The position numbers were made by a program, and so were the translations under genes. Below the pieces are notes generated by a model. The model searched no databases. It was not told the origin of the DNA and saw only the letters and a program-made list of their open reading frames with translations. DNA of 64,000 bases, from assembly GCF_000172635.2 (NCBI RefSeq), contig NC_018632.1, forward strand, positions 2,914,001-2,978,000, read 5' to 3'. The DNA is from Alteromonas macleodii ATCC 27126 (GTDB lineage Bacteria > Pseudomonadota > Gammaproteobacteria > Enterobacterales > Alteromonadaceae). Shown piece by piece: positions 18,601-27,237 of the stretch. Every line of letters begins with the position of its first letter. The first letter of the stretch is position 1.

Positions 18601-19710
18601 GCCCCTAATACGCATGCTCGGGTTACCATAGGTCACCGTACTGTAAGCAGTAAACTCAAGATACGCTTCTGTTACTACAGCCCCTTGAGGAATGTTCACA
18701 TTGCGAAATCGAACGCCTATGTAATCATTGTAAGATGGGTGGAAGGTCAGTTCACTACCGGTATTCGGGTAGCCGTTTACGTTCTCTTCCAAGTTATCTC
18801 GTGAACTGGCTACTTGATAAATTGCTTCGCCTTGAACACAGCCCGTAGCGGTAGAGTCATCATAAGTTACCACCAACTGTGGCGCACCACTTTGGCCTAC
18901 GTCACTGGCTCTTACCTCACGAGAGCTTGCTGAATCGGTGCTAGAGCCTTCTATTAAAATATTAAGGTTCTTGCCGCCACACCATGCCGATAAATCGACG
19001 ACTTCTTGAATGACTGCACTTATGTCAGGTGTGGTTATCACCTCGCCTGAGGCGGGAAAGCTATTGTCGGTTGCCCACTCAACGTTAGCCGCGGTCTTCG
19101 TTCGCGCACTCAAATTGTTCGAAGACGAAGCAAAGGCTGTACTTGATGCCGATGCTTCAGCTGATATAACAAGGGATGTACCCGCCACATTGAATTTTTC
19201 TGAAGTAAACCTAATACTGGCATTAACGATTGTCGCGCCTTGAGGTATGTTTAACTCGGTAAAACGCAGACCAGAGGTTACGGTTTGGGTACCGCTGCTT
19301 AATACAAGGTCATTGCTGTCAGTGGTAACGCTACCGTCTATTTCATGTGCGTCGTGATCGTCGTCGTTGGTTGAAATGATAATTTCAGGTCTTACCGCTT
19401 CATCTATATTGCGAACCGGATAGAGGATTGGGCCACCGTAATCCGAAAAACGCATCAAACCTGCGTTAATATTGGTCGCCGAACCGAGCGCTTCTTTTAG
19501 TGCATTCTGTACGCGCAACATTCGAGTTTGGCTGGTGTTATCGTACGATCCCATACTTCCCGATGAGTCCATGATAAACAGCACATTCGGGTTATAGGTT
19601 ACGGCGTTATTTGCGTTGCCTAGGTAAATATCGAGGTCGTCACCAAACGCAGAGAAACCGATACAGCTAAATAGTATAATAGAGGCAAGGTAAGTCGAGA
19701 GTTTCTTCAT
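15640..19710 (-). CDS. pilY1: PilY1, pilus tip adhesin and assembly factor
   Basis: PilY1 sits at the type IV pilus tip with the minor pilins and mediates adhesion, surface sensing and control of retraction. The 1356-residue protein begins with a signal peptide (to about residue 23). A von Willebrand A domain opens at about 42 with the MIDAS motif DSSGSM (48-53) and resumes after residue 470 (IVLLSDGEANNN further on). Two related beta-rich repeats interrupt it, at about 128-285 and 296-466. The C-terminal part is the PilC/PilY1 beta-propeller, with the calcium-type loop DRDNDGFADHMY. Several further DxNxDG loops occur. It is longer than the roughly 1160-residue Pseudomonas protein, which the inserted repeats explain. 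Confidence 0.94.
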   Translation of the reverse strand: MKKLSTYLASIILFSCIGFSAFGDDLDIYLGNANNAVTYNPNVLFIMDSSGSMGSYDNTSQTRMLRVQNALKEALGSATNINAGLMRFSDYGGPILYPVRNIDEAVRPEIIISTNDDDHDAHEIDGSVTTDSNDLVLSSGTQTVTSGLRFTELNIPQGATIVNASIRFTSEKFNVAGTSLVISAEASASSTAFASSSNNLSARTKTAANVEWATDNSFPASGEVITTPDISAVIQEVVDLSAWCGGKNLNILIEGSSTDSASSREVRASDVGQSGAPQLVVTYDDSTATGCVQGEAIYQVASSRDNLEENVNGYPNTGSELTFHPSYNDYIGVRFRNVNIPQGAVVTEAYLEFTAYSTVTYGNPSMRIRGVADDDASDFHPDRRNRLRNLPKTSGITWSMPDFYNNYTYRTPDVSNIVKQIVDRSGWRSGNDMAFVLDDFVSYRGAHTYNNSPSKAPKLIVKFNGSATPGASATVREHLISKIDELSANGLTPIVDTLLEAANYYGGRDVDYGRKRGESDVSSSVRRSTRVSHRSSYIGADSILPSGCSEDNLSDSDCITEQIPTPASYISPVSDLQCQTNNHIVLLSDGEANNNHSVSKIQTLLGKSCTGSSGEKCGLDLVRNISEASTSVIGPRVITHTIGFAANNNANNFLNQLALQSGGGFYQADNSTDLLEAFNTILRSVKDINATFVSPGVAVNQLNRLTHRDELYFALFKPSEGAIWPGNLKRYRLSGDEILDKNSLNAVDSVTGFFAENAHSYWSTLADGSEVSEGGAASRLGGNRNIYVFNDTGSIVRSANELHENNTNITNADLAIQDETDANALRDAILKWTRGVDVKDSNGDGSTTDYRSQMGDPIHSQPIIVNYGTDDSAIFVATNQGMLHSFDTSTGEENFAIMPKTLLQNLHHFYKDTSSLEHKYGLDGDMILRTVGDNKYLYVGMRRGGRNYYVFDVTQKTSPTLKFKIEGGAGTLAKLGQTWSRPTITKVNMGGQVKNVMIVGGGYDDAQDDRAIRANDVVGNAVFMFDADTGSLLWHASNEDADLNLTNMTYSVPGRISVIDRDNDGFADHMYVADMGGQLFRLDIYNGNSGTNFIKGARIADFGGDTAETNRHFYYGPDVTEIALGDELYYGIALGSGWRASPLDTVVEDNFYMLKDSGVFNRDVNGNYTFMQTVYESGMYNATSHALNSSDEGERELASQDFANKAGWYLNLTTNGEKVLSSPLIIDYKVFFTTYVPAVSSTSACAPPTGNSRAYLVSMFNGNAVTDVNNDGEVNDADRSAELKQTGIAPETKILIEDIVSPVVCLGTECVSAVIDVDEDGNDEACTNAFECLAENIYGRFERIQRGSWHSETERE

Positions 19711-19718
19711 ATTAATAC

Positions 19719-20282
19719 CTATTGAGACGCAGGGCCAAATACAGAGGCAGCCAAGCTGTTCGCCACAACAGAAGATTTACCCGCCACTTTCCCACATCCT
19801 CTGATAATGAATACATGGCAATTGACGTTGCTTCCACCAATCACGTTACTCGAGCCTCGACAAGCCTGCTCTCTGATAAAGGCAGTGCGCGACCAACTCT
19901 TTGACGAGGCCTCACTTTGATACGTGCCATCCACCACATGTCTGTCACCAACAGCAAGGCCGCCTTCAGTCATGTATCTGTCAGTCCACTCCCCGTCATC
20001 GAAACAGCTCATTGAATCTGCTTCAGGGTCAAACACGTTACCCTGCCGAGCTTCCGAGAGCGGGTCTGTCTTATTCGGGTCGGTAAGTAGGGTTTCATCT
20101 TCAGATTCAAAGAAAACGCCCGCGATCGCTGCTTCAGCAGCATCAAAAGCCAAACCACTTTGCTGCATAGACACTGCCATTTTAGACTGAGACAAGCTAC
20201 TGGTTACCGCGCTTACCCCTAAAACAGTGATTGAAAGCAACACAAGAAGTGCGAATACCATCACTAAGCCTTGTTGTTTCAT
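19719..20282 (-). CDS. pilX: PilX-type minor pilin
   Basis: The 187-residue protein has a very short leader MKQQG and then LVMVFALLVLLSITVLGVSAV. The +5 residue is not Glu, as is usual for PilX and GspK, which cap the tip complex. The DAAEAAIAG stretch at about residues 47-55 is typical of PilX N-termini. Cysteines occur at MSCFDD, QACRGS, VNCHV and RGCGK. Its ATG overlaps the pilW stop by four bases (ATGA), so the two are translationally coupled. pilY1 begins eight bases after its stop. Confidence 0.88.
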   Translation of the reverse strand: MKQQGLVMVFALLVLLSITVLGVSAVTSSLSQSKMAVSMQQSGLAFDAAEAAIAGVFFESEDETLLTDPNKTDPLSEARQGNVFDPEADSMSCFDDGEWTDRYMTEGGLAVGDRHVVDGTYQSEASSKSWSRTAFIREQACRGSSNVIGGSNVNCHVFIIRGCGKVAGKSSVVANSLAASVFGPASQ

Positions 20283-21136
20283 CGCGAACTCCTGACAAAA
20301 TTTTTCATATTTCGAAGTGCCAACGTTTTTGAGAACACTTGATAATAATGGGCCGTGTCCATCGTTTTAGATGCTTCGTTTAACAGCGCATATTTCTGAG
20401 ACTGTGTTTGTCTCACTTCATTTTGATAGCTTTTAAGCATTAGCGCCCAGCGCAGTGACACAACTTGTTGATTAAGCGCCCTTAAATCTTCAATTTCATC
20501 TGCGGTTACATACGAAACAGCTTGCCCTTGAGAATTGGTAATGCTGCTTGAAACGCCGAACTGCACTTGGAAACTTTCGACGTTATCGAGCAATGTTACG
20601 GTAAGGGGCGACACTGTCTGCACCTTTAGGCCACGAAGTACCCGACCATCATATCCTGTGCACTTAAGTGTACTGCCGCTTACAAAGTAGTGATTAACAA
20701 CGTGAAACTCGAGACCGCCATAGCCGTGCTGGTTTCCAGTACAATCTTCGTCACTTAGTAGGCTCACAACCAGCTTATCACTGCCGCCACTAGAGGTTTG
20801 TATGCTGCCTAGTGTAGCGTTGGTAGCGAAATCCCCTGCTACAGCGATGGGGTGATTTTCCACATAGGCCGCTTCGGCAACGATATCAACGGATGTATCC
20901 ACATCCGCGACTATCTGATCATAACGGCCGACTTCATAGAATTCTGCTGAGAGGCGAGCCATGATAAAGCGGCCTGACTCTTGTACTTGAGCCACGGCTT
21001 GATTGAGCTTATTCGTCACGCTACTACTGACGAGCACTTGAATAATCGCGCCTGATATCACTAACCCCAGCGTTAACGTAATCATTAACTCGACAAGGGA
21101 GAAACCCTGCTGTGGGCGGTGGCGACGTGCATTCAT
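20279..21136 (-). CDS. pilW: PilW-type minor pilin
   Basis: The 285-residue protein has leader MNARRHRPQQG and mature FSLVELMITLTLGLVISGAI with Glu at +5. It continues into QVLVSSSVTNKLNQAVAQVQESGRF-like sequence characteristic of PilW (the ESGRF and ARLSAEFYEVG motifs). Length and position between pilV and pilX match Pseudomonas-type operons. It overlaps both neighbours by four bases (ATGA). Together with PilV and PilX it is expected to form the priming complex below PilY1. Confidence 0.9.
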   Translation of the reverse strand: MNARRHRPQQGFSLVELMITLTLGLVISGAIIQVLVSSSVTNKLNQAVAQVQESGRFIMARLSAEFYEVGRYDQIVADVDTSVDIVAEAAYVENHPIAVAGDFATNATLGSIQTSSGGSDKLVVSLLSDEDCTGNQHGYGGLEFHVVNHYFVSGSTLKCTGYDGRVLRGLKVQTVSPLTVTLLDNVESFQVQFGVSSSITNSQGQAVSYVTADEIEDLRALNQQVVSLRWALMLKSYQNEVRQTQSQKYALLNEASKTMDTAHYYQVFSKTLALRNMKNFVRSSR

Positions 21137-21762
21137 AATGTAATGTCCTTAAACACACATGCGTTACTGTCACCTTCAGATTCGTTACATCGCGCATTAA
21201 GGGTATAGGTCTGATTTCCCGAAGAAGCGACAGGCCACGTCAACAACACTTCTACACGAGAACCTGCACTACAGCTGTAAATATCTGCCGTATTGTTGTC
21301 GTCACACGATACCGACACTTTAGTTTGAGGATTGGTTTGTACTGCTGAGCACGATAGCGCCCAACCATCGTACTCAGCCATCTGTGCTTCAGTACAGGCC
21401 TGGCCTTCGCAATTTGGGATCCCTGCCGGCCTTGCCAGACAGTAGCAGTGATAAGGGTGAGACGAGCCAGAACAACTTAACGTGGCAAAATTATAGGTAT
21501 CGCTAGAGAAGTACGCATTGTTGACTACCATGCCGTCTCCCACTGTTGCTGGGCGAGCGGCGGCTCTCAATCGTTCTGCAACTTGTGCTGCCACCATCTC
21601 GGCCTGAGTTCGGCTTATTGCGTCTTTATTGGCAAAAGAGCCCGTAAACTGGAGCGCAGCAACACCCAGTAAGCCCACAGCTAATATAAATAAGGTGATT
21701 AAGATCTCTATAAGACCTGCACCGTGTTGTGCGCGAATATGACTTCCCTTCACTCGCTTCAT
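21133..21762 (-). CDS. pilV: PilV-type minor pilin
   Basis: This is the first gene of the pil operon. I start at the ATG at 21762 because AAGG lies five bases upstream, and it gives leader MKRVKGSHIRAQHG followed by AGLIEILITLFILAVGLLGVAAL with Glu at +5. Upstream in-frame ATGs at 21783 and 21795 lack a well-placed site. The 209-residue product is cysteine-rich (about ten cysteines, including HCYCLARPAGIPNCEGQAC), which suggests several disulfides in the globular domain. PilV usually sits here, but no fimU precedes it. Confidence 0.88.
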   Translation of the reverse strand: MKRVKGSHIRAQHGAGLIEILITLFILAVGLLGVAALQFTGSFANKDAISRTQAEMVAAQVAERLRAAARPATVGDGMVVNNAYFSSDTYNFATLSCSGSSHPYHCYCLARPAGIPNCEGQACTEAQMAEYDGWALSCSAVQTNPQTKVSVSCDDNNTADIYSCSAGSRVEVLLTWPVASSGNQTYTLNARCNESEGDSNACVFKDITL

Positions 21763-22123
21763 TATCACCTTTTCAGCAATCATCTTTTTTGCCATATACC
21801 TAACATTCAAATTGGTGTTATCACCAATGTAGTATAGTAAGACAAAAGCGTATAACACTGGGTATCAATGGTTATTAAAACGTATAATTTTCTGTGACCT
21901 GTACTAGCAAGCAAGTACAGGGCAGACTGTTCAACCATTTTATCTTTAAAGTAACCGGCTCTAAAAGGTAAGCGAGCTATAACACCGCTTTACGATGTAC
22001 GTTTACGGTATAAAAGGCGCTACCTCAAAGCCGAACCGTGTAGCCTGTTCATGTTAAAATACCCTGTTCTAAAGGTATTATTATCCATTCGCAACTTGTT
22101 GAATTTCCAGTAGACAAAAGCAT
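21763..22123. promoter_or_regulatory. Upstream region of the pil operon with two palindromes
   Basis: This 361-base non-coding stretch precedes pilV. It contains a 7-bp inverted repeat ATTGGTG-TTAT-CACCAAT at 21811-21828 within the probable leader. It also contains an 8-bp stem CCTGTACT/AGTACAGG with an 8-base loop at 21898-21921. I could not settle on a sigma-70 or sigma-54 promoter. These palindromes are candidate regulator sites or RNA hairpins. Confidence 0.45.
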
Positions 22124-22157
22124 AAAAAAACACCGCAACTAAGTGTGGTGTTTTTTT
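22124..22157 (-). terminator. Terminator after ispH
   Basis: AAAAAACACC and GGTGTTTTTT flank a 12-base loop 21 bases beyond the ispH stop. The minus-strand reading ends in a long T-run. It closes the ribF-ileS-lspA-fkpB-ispH operon. Confidence 0.82.
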
Positions 22158-22177
22158 ATTTTGATAGTGAGGATAAA

Positions 22178-23122
22178 TTAAACGACCTGCTTAACACGCA
22201 GCTCTTTAGGTACAGCAAATTCCACATTCTCTTCGCGTCCAGCACGCTCAGAAGCTGAAACAGCACCCCACGCTTTGAGCTTGTTTACCACACCTTGCAC
22301 TAACACTTCCGGTGCAGACGCGCCTGCAGTAACGCCAATATGCTCTACACCTTCTAGCCATTCCTCTTGAATGCAATTAGCGTCAGCAATCAAATACGCT
22401 TTTGCGCCAATTTTTTCAGCCAACTCGCGAAGACGGTTCGAGTTTGAGCTATTCTGTTCCCCAACAACCAGTAAAACCTGACAATCTTGGGCTAGGTCGC
22501 GAACCGCGTCTTGGCGATTCTGCGTGGCATAGCAAATGTCGTCTTTTCTCGGACCATTGATTTTGGGGAACTTAGCGCGAAGTGCATCAATAACATCGGC
22601 GGTATCATCAACAGACAGCGTAGTTTGGCTGCAATAATAAAGGTTGGTCGGATCTTTAACTTCAAGCGTTGCCACATCAGCTTCAGATTCAACTAAATAA
22701 ATACCGCCATCTTCATTGCTGTACTGCCCCATGGTGCCCTCTACTTCAGGGTGACCAGCATGACCAATCAAGATACATTCAGTGCCCGTTTTGCTAGCGC
22801 GGGTAACTTCCATATGTACTTTCGTCACTAAGGGGCACGTGGCATCAAAGACCTTTAAACCGCGATTTTCCGCTTCTTTTCTTACCGCTTGCGATACGCC
22901 ATGGGCAGAAAATATAACTATGCTGTCGTCTGGTACTTCGTGAAGCTCATCAACAAATAGCGCACCACGCTCACGTAGCCCATCTACCACAAATTTATTG
23001 TGTACCACTTCGTGGCGTACATAGATGGGCGGCTCGAACATTTCAAGCGCGCGTTCAACGATGGTGATAGCTCTATCAACGCCCGCGCAGAAACCACGAG
23101 GGTTAGCTAAATGAATTTGCAT
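22178..23122 (-). CDS. ispH: 4-hydroxy-3-methylbut-2-enyl diphosphate reductase
   Basis: IspH (LytB) catalyses the last step of the MEP pathway, reducing HMBPP to IPP and DMAPP with a [4Fe-4S] cluster. The 314-residue protein has the expected cluster cysteines in [12 protein letters not shown] (near residue 12), DATCPLV (near 96) and the late [11 protein letters not shown]. The HEVVHN and [13 protein letters not shown] motifs that bind diphosphate are present. It begins two bases after the fkpB stop and is the last gene of the operon, the same order as in E. coli. Confidence 0.97.
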   Translation of the reverse strand: MQIHLANPRGFCAGVDRAITIVERALEMFEPPIYVRHEVVHNKFVVDGLRERGALFVDELHEVPDDSIVIFSAHGVSQAVRKEAENRGLKVFDATCPLVTKVHMEVTRASKTGTECILIGHAGHPEVEGTMGQYSNEDGGIYLVESEADVATLEVKDPTNLYYCSQTTLSVDDTADVIDALRAKFPKINGPRKDDICYATQNRQDAVRDLAQDCQVLLVVGEQNSSNSNRLRELAEKIGAKAYLIADANCIQEEWLEGVEHIGVTAGASAPEVLVQGVVNKLKAWGAVSASERAGREENVEFAVPKELRVKQVV

Positions 23123-23124
23123 AA

Positions 23125-23592
23125 CTAGTTTCCACCTTGTGCTGACACGCCAGGTTTAACATCAATAATTTCAACGTCAAAGATAACCGTTTGCCCTGCT
23201 AGCGGGTGATTGAAGTCTACCGTAACAGAGTCTCCAGCAGCACTTCGAATAATCCCCGGAATCTCTGAACCGTCAGGCTGAGCAAACGCTAAAATCATGC
23301 CTTCCTCAACTTGCAAATCTGCACCAAAGCGGCTTCTATCCATATAGTGAATATTATTCGGATCAGACTGGCCGAATGCATCTTCAGGGCCTAATTTAAA
23401 TGACTTTTTGTCACCTTTTTTAAGCCCAAGTAAACACGCTTCAAAATTCGGCGTAAGGCTACCGTCACCCATCACCATTTTGGCAGGTTTGTTGTTTACA
23501 CGAGTACTGTCAGCGGCAGAGCCATCTTCTAGCTTTAAATCAAAGTGAAGAATAACTTCGTTATCAGCACCAATTATCAATGAGTCTGTCAT
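23125..23592 (-). CDS. fkpB: FKBP-type peptidyl-prolyl isomerase FkpB (SlpA)
   Basis: FkpB/SlpA is a small cytosolic FKBP with a weak isomerase activity and a chaperone-like insert. The 155-residue sequence has [19 protein letters not shown], then [17 protein letters not shown] and the closing [19 protein letters not shown]. It lacks a histidine-rich tail, which separates it from the slyD at 9.4 kb. Its place between lspA and ispH is the conserved one in gammaproteobacteria. Confidence 0.93.
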   Translation of the reverse strand: MTDSLIIGADNEVILHFDLKLEDGSAADSTRVNNKPAKMVMGDGSLTPNFEACLLGLKKGDKKSFKLGPEDAFGQSDPNNIHYMDRSRFGADLQVEEGMILAFAQPDGSEIPGIIRSAAGDSVTVDFNHPLAGQTVIFDVEIIDVKPGVSAQGGN

Positions 23593-23606
23593 AACCTTTC
23601 CGAATA

Positions 23607-24155
23607 CTACTTAATGGTTTCGCTATTGTCCGCGGCACTGGCTCGCGCGTCTGCACCGTTCCCTTCACTTTTTTTGTCGCCATTTTTAAACATGTCGATA
23701 ATAAGTAAAGCTGCGCCTATAAATATTGCGCTGTCAGCAATGTTAAACGCTGGCCAGTGGTAATTGTTTACGTAAAAATCTAAGAAGTCGATGACATAAC
23801 CATGGACTAAACGGTCGTAAACGTTACCTAGTGCACCACCTAGAATAAAGGCAAACGCAACGGGCAGCATTTTTTGCGAACGGGGTGACTGCTTCAGCCA
23901 CCACAAAATCACTACACTTACCACGACAGCAATGGCAGTGAAGAACCAGCGCTGCCAACCACCTGCATTTTCTAAAAAACTAAATGCGGCGCCGTAATTA
24001 TGTACGTAAGTAAAGTTAAAAAACGGCAATACCTGTATCGACTGATACAACGACATACTGTCGATAACCGTGTACTTACTCCATTGGTCGAGGATAAACG
24101 CAATTGCGCTTATCCACAAAAACTGCAAGCCTGTTTCGCGAAAAAGCTTAAGCAT
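23607..24155 (-). CDS. lspA: Lipoprotein signal peptidase
   Basis: LspA removes signal peptides from diacylglyceryl-modified prolipoproteins in the inner membrane. Four hydrophobic spans are visible. The catalytic aspartates are in the conserved blocks [17 protein letters not shown] and NIADSAI. An early LDQWSKY motif is also typical. I start at ATG 24155 (MLKLFRETG), overlapping the ileS stop by eight bases, with GGAG about twelve bases upstream; an ATG at 24173 is possible. The C-terminus has a charged extension rich in Ala and Asp. Confidence 0.94.
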   Translation of the reverse strand: MLKLFRETGLQFLWISAIAFILDQWSKYTVIDSMSLYQSIQVLPFFNFTYVHNYGAAFSFLENAGGWQRWFFTAIAVVVSVVILWWLKQSPRSQKMLPVAFAFILGGALGNVYDRLVHGYVIDFLDFYVNNYHWPAFNIADSAIFIGAALLIIDMFKNGDKKSEGNGADARASAADNSETIK

Positions 24156-26967
24156 AGTGGCGTTCTTCTCCATCACCGTCAATGTTTGTCACACAGCGAC
24201 CACAAAGCTCTTCGTGACCTTCATGTGAGCCCACATCTTCACGGTGATGCCAGCAGCGAACACACTTTTCACCGCTTGCTTTATTAACGCTCAACCATAA
24301 ACCTTCTACGTCTGTGGCTTTCGCATCAGACGGTGCACCGTCAACTTTAGTTAGCGTAACGCCTGATGTAATAAGTACGAAGCGTAGCTCGTCTTCAAGT
24401 TTTGCGAGTACGTTGTACAACGACTCAGTAGCATAAAGCGAAATGCTCGCTTCTAGTGAGCCACCTAGCTCGCCATCTTTACGCGCCTGCTCCATCGCCT
24501 GGTTTGCGGCGTCTTTTACGCTTAGCACTTGATGCCATAGGGCATCGTTAAACGTATCGCTTTGCGTGAAGTTGTTAAAACCTTCGTACCAGGTTTCAGT
24601 AAATACAAACTCGCTGCGCTCACCTGGTAGCGTTTCCCAGATTTCTTGTGCAGTAAAGCTGGTAATAGGCGCCATCCAGCGAACCAATGCTTCAATGATA
24701 TGATACATGGCCGTTTGGCATGAGCGACGGGCTAGCCCATCTGCTTTAGCTGTGTACTGGCGGTCTTTAATCACGTCTAAATAGAATGAGCCCAGCTCAA
24801 TTGAGCAGAAATGCGTAAGCTTCTGTGACACTACCAGCAAGTCGTAGTTGTCATACGCTTCGATAAGCTCTTCTTGAAGTGCCTTAGCACGAGCAACAAT
24901 CCAGCGGTCAAGCGCGACCATATCTTCTTCTGCAACCGCATCTTCAACCGAGAAACCGTTCAGGTTCGCTAGCAAGAAGCGTGCAGTGTTACGTACGCGG
25001 CGGTAGCCATCTGCAGCACGCTTTAAGATTTCATCCGATACCGCAATCTCGCCGCGATAGTCAGTAGATGCTACCCATAGACGAAGGATGTCTGCGCCTA
25101 ATTTGTTAGTGACTTCCTGAGGCGCCACAACGTTACCTACCGACTTCGACATTTTTCTGCCGTGGGCATCTACCGTAAAGCCGTGTGTTAGCACTTCTTT
25201 ATAAGGCGCGTGACCGTGCATGGCAGTTGATGACATAAGCGAAGACATAAACCAACCACGATGCTGGTCAGAACCTTCAAGATATAAATCGGCAGAGGCC
25301 GGAATGTCATCGCGACGATCGACAACGAAGTAATGCGTTACACCCGAGTCGAACCAAACGTCTAGGGTATCGGTCACTTTTTCATAGTTGTCTAATTCGC
25401 TACCAAGCAGGGCTGCATCGTCGAGATCCCACCACGCTTGAATGCCTTTAGCTTCAACTTCTTGTGCCACCTTTTCCATTAACGCCGCAGACTCTGGGTG
25501 GATTTCACCGGTAAGTTTGTGCACATACAAAGGAATAGGCACGCCCCACGTACGTTGACGAGAGATACACCAATCTGGACGGCCCTCAACCATTTTCTCA
25601 ATGCGGTTTTGGCCCCAGTCCGGGATCCATTTGGTTTGCTTAATTTGTTCAAGTGATTCAGCGCGAAGGCCTTTTTTATCCATGCTTACAAACCACTGAG
25701 GCGTAGCGCGGAAGATGATTGGCGTTTTGTGGCGCCAGCAATGCGGGTAGCTGTGCTCGTATTTTACGTTTAGGACAAGGTTACCCTTCTCTTTAACCGT
25801 TTCGATAATTTCATCGTTGGCTTTAAATACAAACTGACCTGCAAACAGCGGTGTGTTTTCAAGGTACACGCCATTGTTGCCTACCGGATTGTACACTTCG
25901 ATATCGTATTGCTTGCCCACGTTAAAGTCGTCAACACCATGGGCTGGCGCTGTGTGTACACAACCTGTACCAGACTCAGTCGTAACGTGGTCGCCTAGAA
26001 TTAACGGAACTTCAAGGTCTAAGAATGGGTGATTAACTTTAAGCTTATCAAGCGCAGCACCAGTACAGGTTGCCACTTCACGGAAATCTTCAACGCCGTA
26101 ACGGTTCATGCAGCTTTCAAGCAGGTCCTGCGCTACCACTAGCCATTCATTTGAAGGCTGAACTTCAACAATCGCATAGGTAAGCTCTGGGTGTAAGCTG
26201 ATTGCACGGTTGGCTGGCAGTGTCCACGGTGTGGTAGTCCAAATAACTACACCTGCTTTGTGTGTGGTTAAATCACCTTCAGACACACCAAACGCTTCTG
26301 CAATAGCAGCCACATCAGCTACTGGGAACTTAACGTCGATAGCAGGTGATACTTTGTCTTTGTATTCCACTTCTGCTTCAGCAAGTGCTGAACCACAATC
26401 TGTACACCAATGAACAGGTTTGAAGCCCTTTTCTAAGTGACCAGAGTCTACAATTTTACTTAATGCACGAATGATGTCGGCTTCAGATTTGAAGTCCATG
26501 GTTTTGTATGGGTTATCCCATTCACCAAACACACCTAAGCGTTTAAAGTCAGCCATTTGGCCGTCAATTTGCTTTTGTGCGTATTCGCGACACTTCTGGC
26601 GAAATTCAGCCGCAGTAACTTTCTTACCTGGCTTACCAACTTTCTTTTCTACCATCAATTCAATCGGCAAACCGTGACAGTCCCATCCAGGAACGTACGG
26701 AGAATCGAAGTCAGAAAGGTTTTTCGACTTTACAATAATGTCTTTGAGAATTTTGTTAACCGCGTGACCAATGTGAATATCGCCATTTGCATAAGGAGGG
26801 CCATCGTGAAGAATAAATGGCTTTTTGCCTTTTTTCGCTTCACGAATTTTGCTGTATACCCCTTTTTCCTGCCAGTCTTTAAGCATTTTCGGCTCGCGCT
26901 GAGCAAGGTTACCGCGCATAGGAAACGCAGTTTCTGGAAGGTTCAGTGTGGCTTTGTAATCACTCAT
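24148..26967 (-). CDS. ileS: Isoleucyl-tRNA synthetase
   Basis: This class I aminoacyl-tRNA synthetase charges tRNA-Ile and edits valine. The 939-residue protein has the HIGH motif in [10 protein letters not shown] (about residue 66), a full editing domain with [13 protein letters not shown], and the KMSKS loop in [10 protein letters not shown] (about residue 610). The C-terminal zinc site is [12 protein letters not shown] with CGRCV. Length and the C-terminal zinc domain match the bacterial short type. It overlaps lspA and follows ribF after a 270-base gap containing a perfect -10 hexamer. Confidence 0.98.
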   Translation of the reverse strand: MSDYKATLNLPETAFPMRGNLAQREPKMLKDWQEKGVYSKIREAKKGKKPFILHDGPPYANGDIHIGHAVNKILKDIIVKSKNLSDFDSPYVPGWDCHGLPIELMVEKKVGKPGKKVTAAEFRQKCREYAQKQIDGQMADFKRLGVFGEWDNPYKTMDFKSEADIIRALSKIVDSGHLEKGFKPVHWCTDCGSALAEAEVEYKDKVSPAIDVKFPVADVAAIAEAFGVSEGDLTTHKAGVVIWTTTPWTLPANRAISLHPELTYAIVEVQPSNEWLVVAQDLLESCMNRYGVEDFREVATCTGAALDKLKVNHPFLDLEVPLILGDHVTTESGTGCVHTAPAHGVDDFNVGKQYDIEVYNPVGNNGVYLENTPLFAGQFVFKANDEIIETVKEKGNLVLNVKYEHSYPHCWRHKTPIIFRATPQWFVSMDKKGLRAESLEQIKQTKWIPDWGQNRIEKMVEGRPDWCISRQRTWGVPIPLYVHKLTGEIHPESAALMEKVAQEVEAKGIQAWWDLDDAALLGSELDNYEKVTDTLDVWFDSGVTHYFVVDRRDDIPASADLYLEGSDQHRGWFMSSLMSSTAMHGHAPYKEVLTHGFTVDAHGRKMSKSVGNVVAPQEVTNKLGADILRLWVASTDYRGEIAVSDEILKRAADGYRRVRNTARFLLANLNGFSVEDAVAEEDMVALDRWIVARAKALQEELIEAYDNYDLLVVSQKLTHFCSIELGSFYLDVIKDRQYTAKADGLARRSCQTAMYHIIEALVRWMAPITSFTAQEIWETLPGERSEFVFTETWYEGFNNFTQSDTFNDALWHQVLSVKDAANQAMEQARKDGELGGSLEASISLYATESLYNVLAKLEDELRFVLITSGVTLTKVDGAPSDAKATDVEGLWLSVNKASGEKCVRCWHHREDVGSHEGHEELCGRCVTNIDGDGEERHYA

Positions 26968-27116
26968 AAAATTGTATTATCCGGTTACCTTAATTTTCAC
27001 CCAATGCACTAACACATTGTGAAGGCGATATTCATTTTGCGATGTTCAAATTAAAACGCTGAATGTAAAAGGTTCAACGTAAAACTGTGTGTCGTTCTTA
27101 CTAGCGCAAGGCTGAC

Positions 27117-27122
27117 ATTATA
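27117..27122 (-). promoter_or_regulatory. Possible -10 element for ileS
   Basis: A perfect TATAAT on the minus strand lies 150 bases before the ileS start, in the 270-base gap after ribF. No convincing -35 is found 16-18 bases upstream. It could give the ileS group a promoter of its own in addition to read-through from ribF. Confidence 0.35.
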
Positions 27123-27237
27123 TGTTCTAGCACAGTGACTTACTTACGCGTTTCGCGAACAAGGATCCACGTTTAAAAAAATCGAGCTCAATAAAATTAA
27201 TACGCGCAAAAACTTTTCGTGACTTTATCACGTTTAA

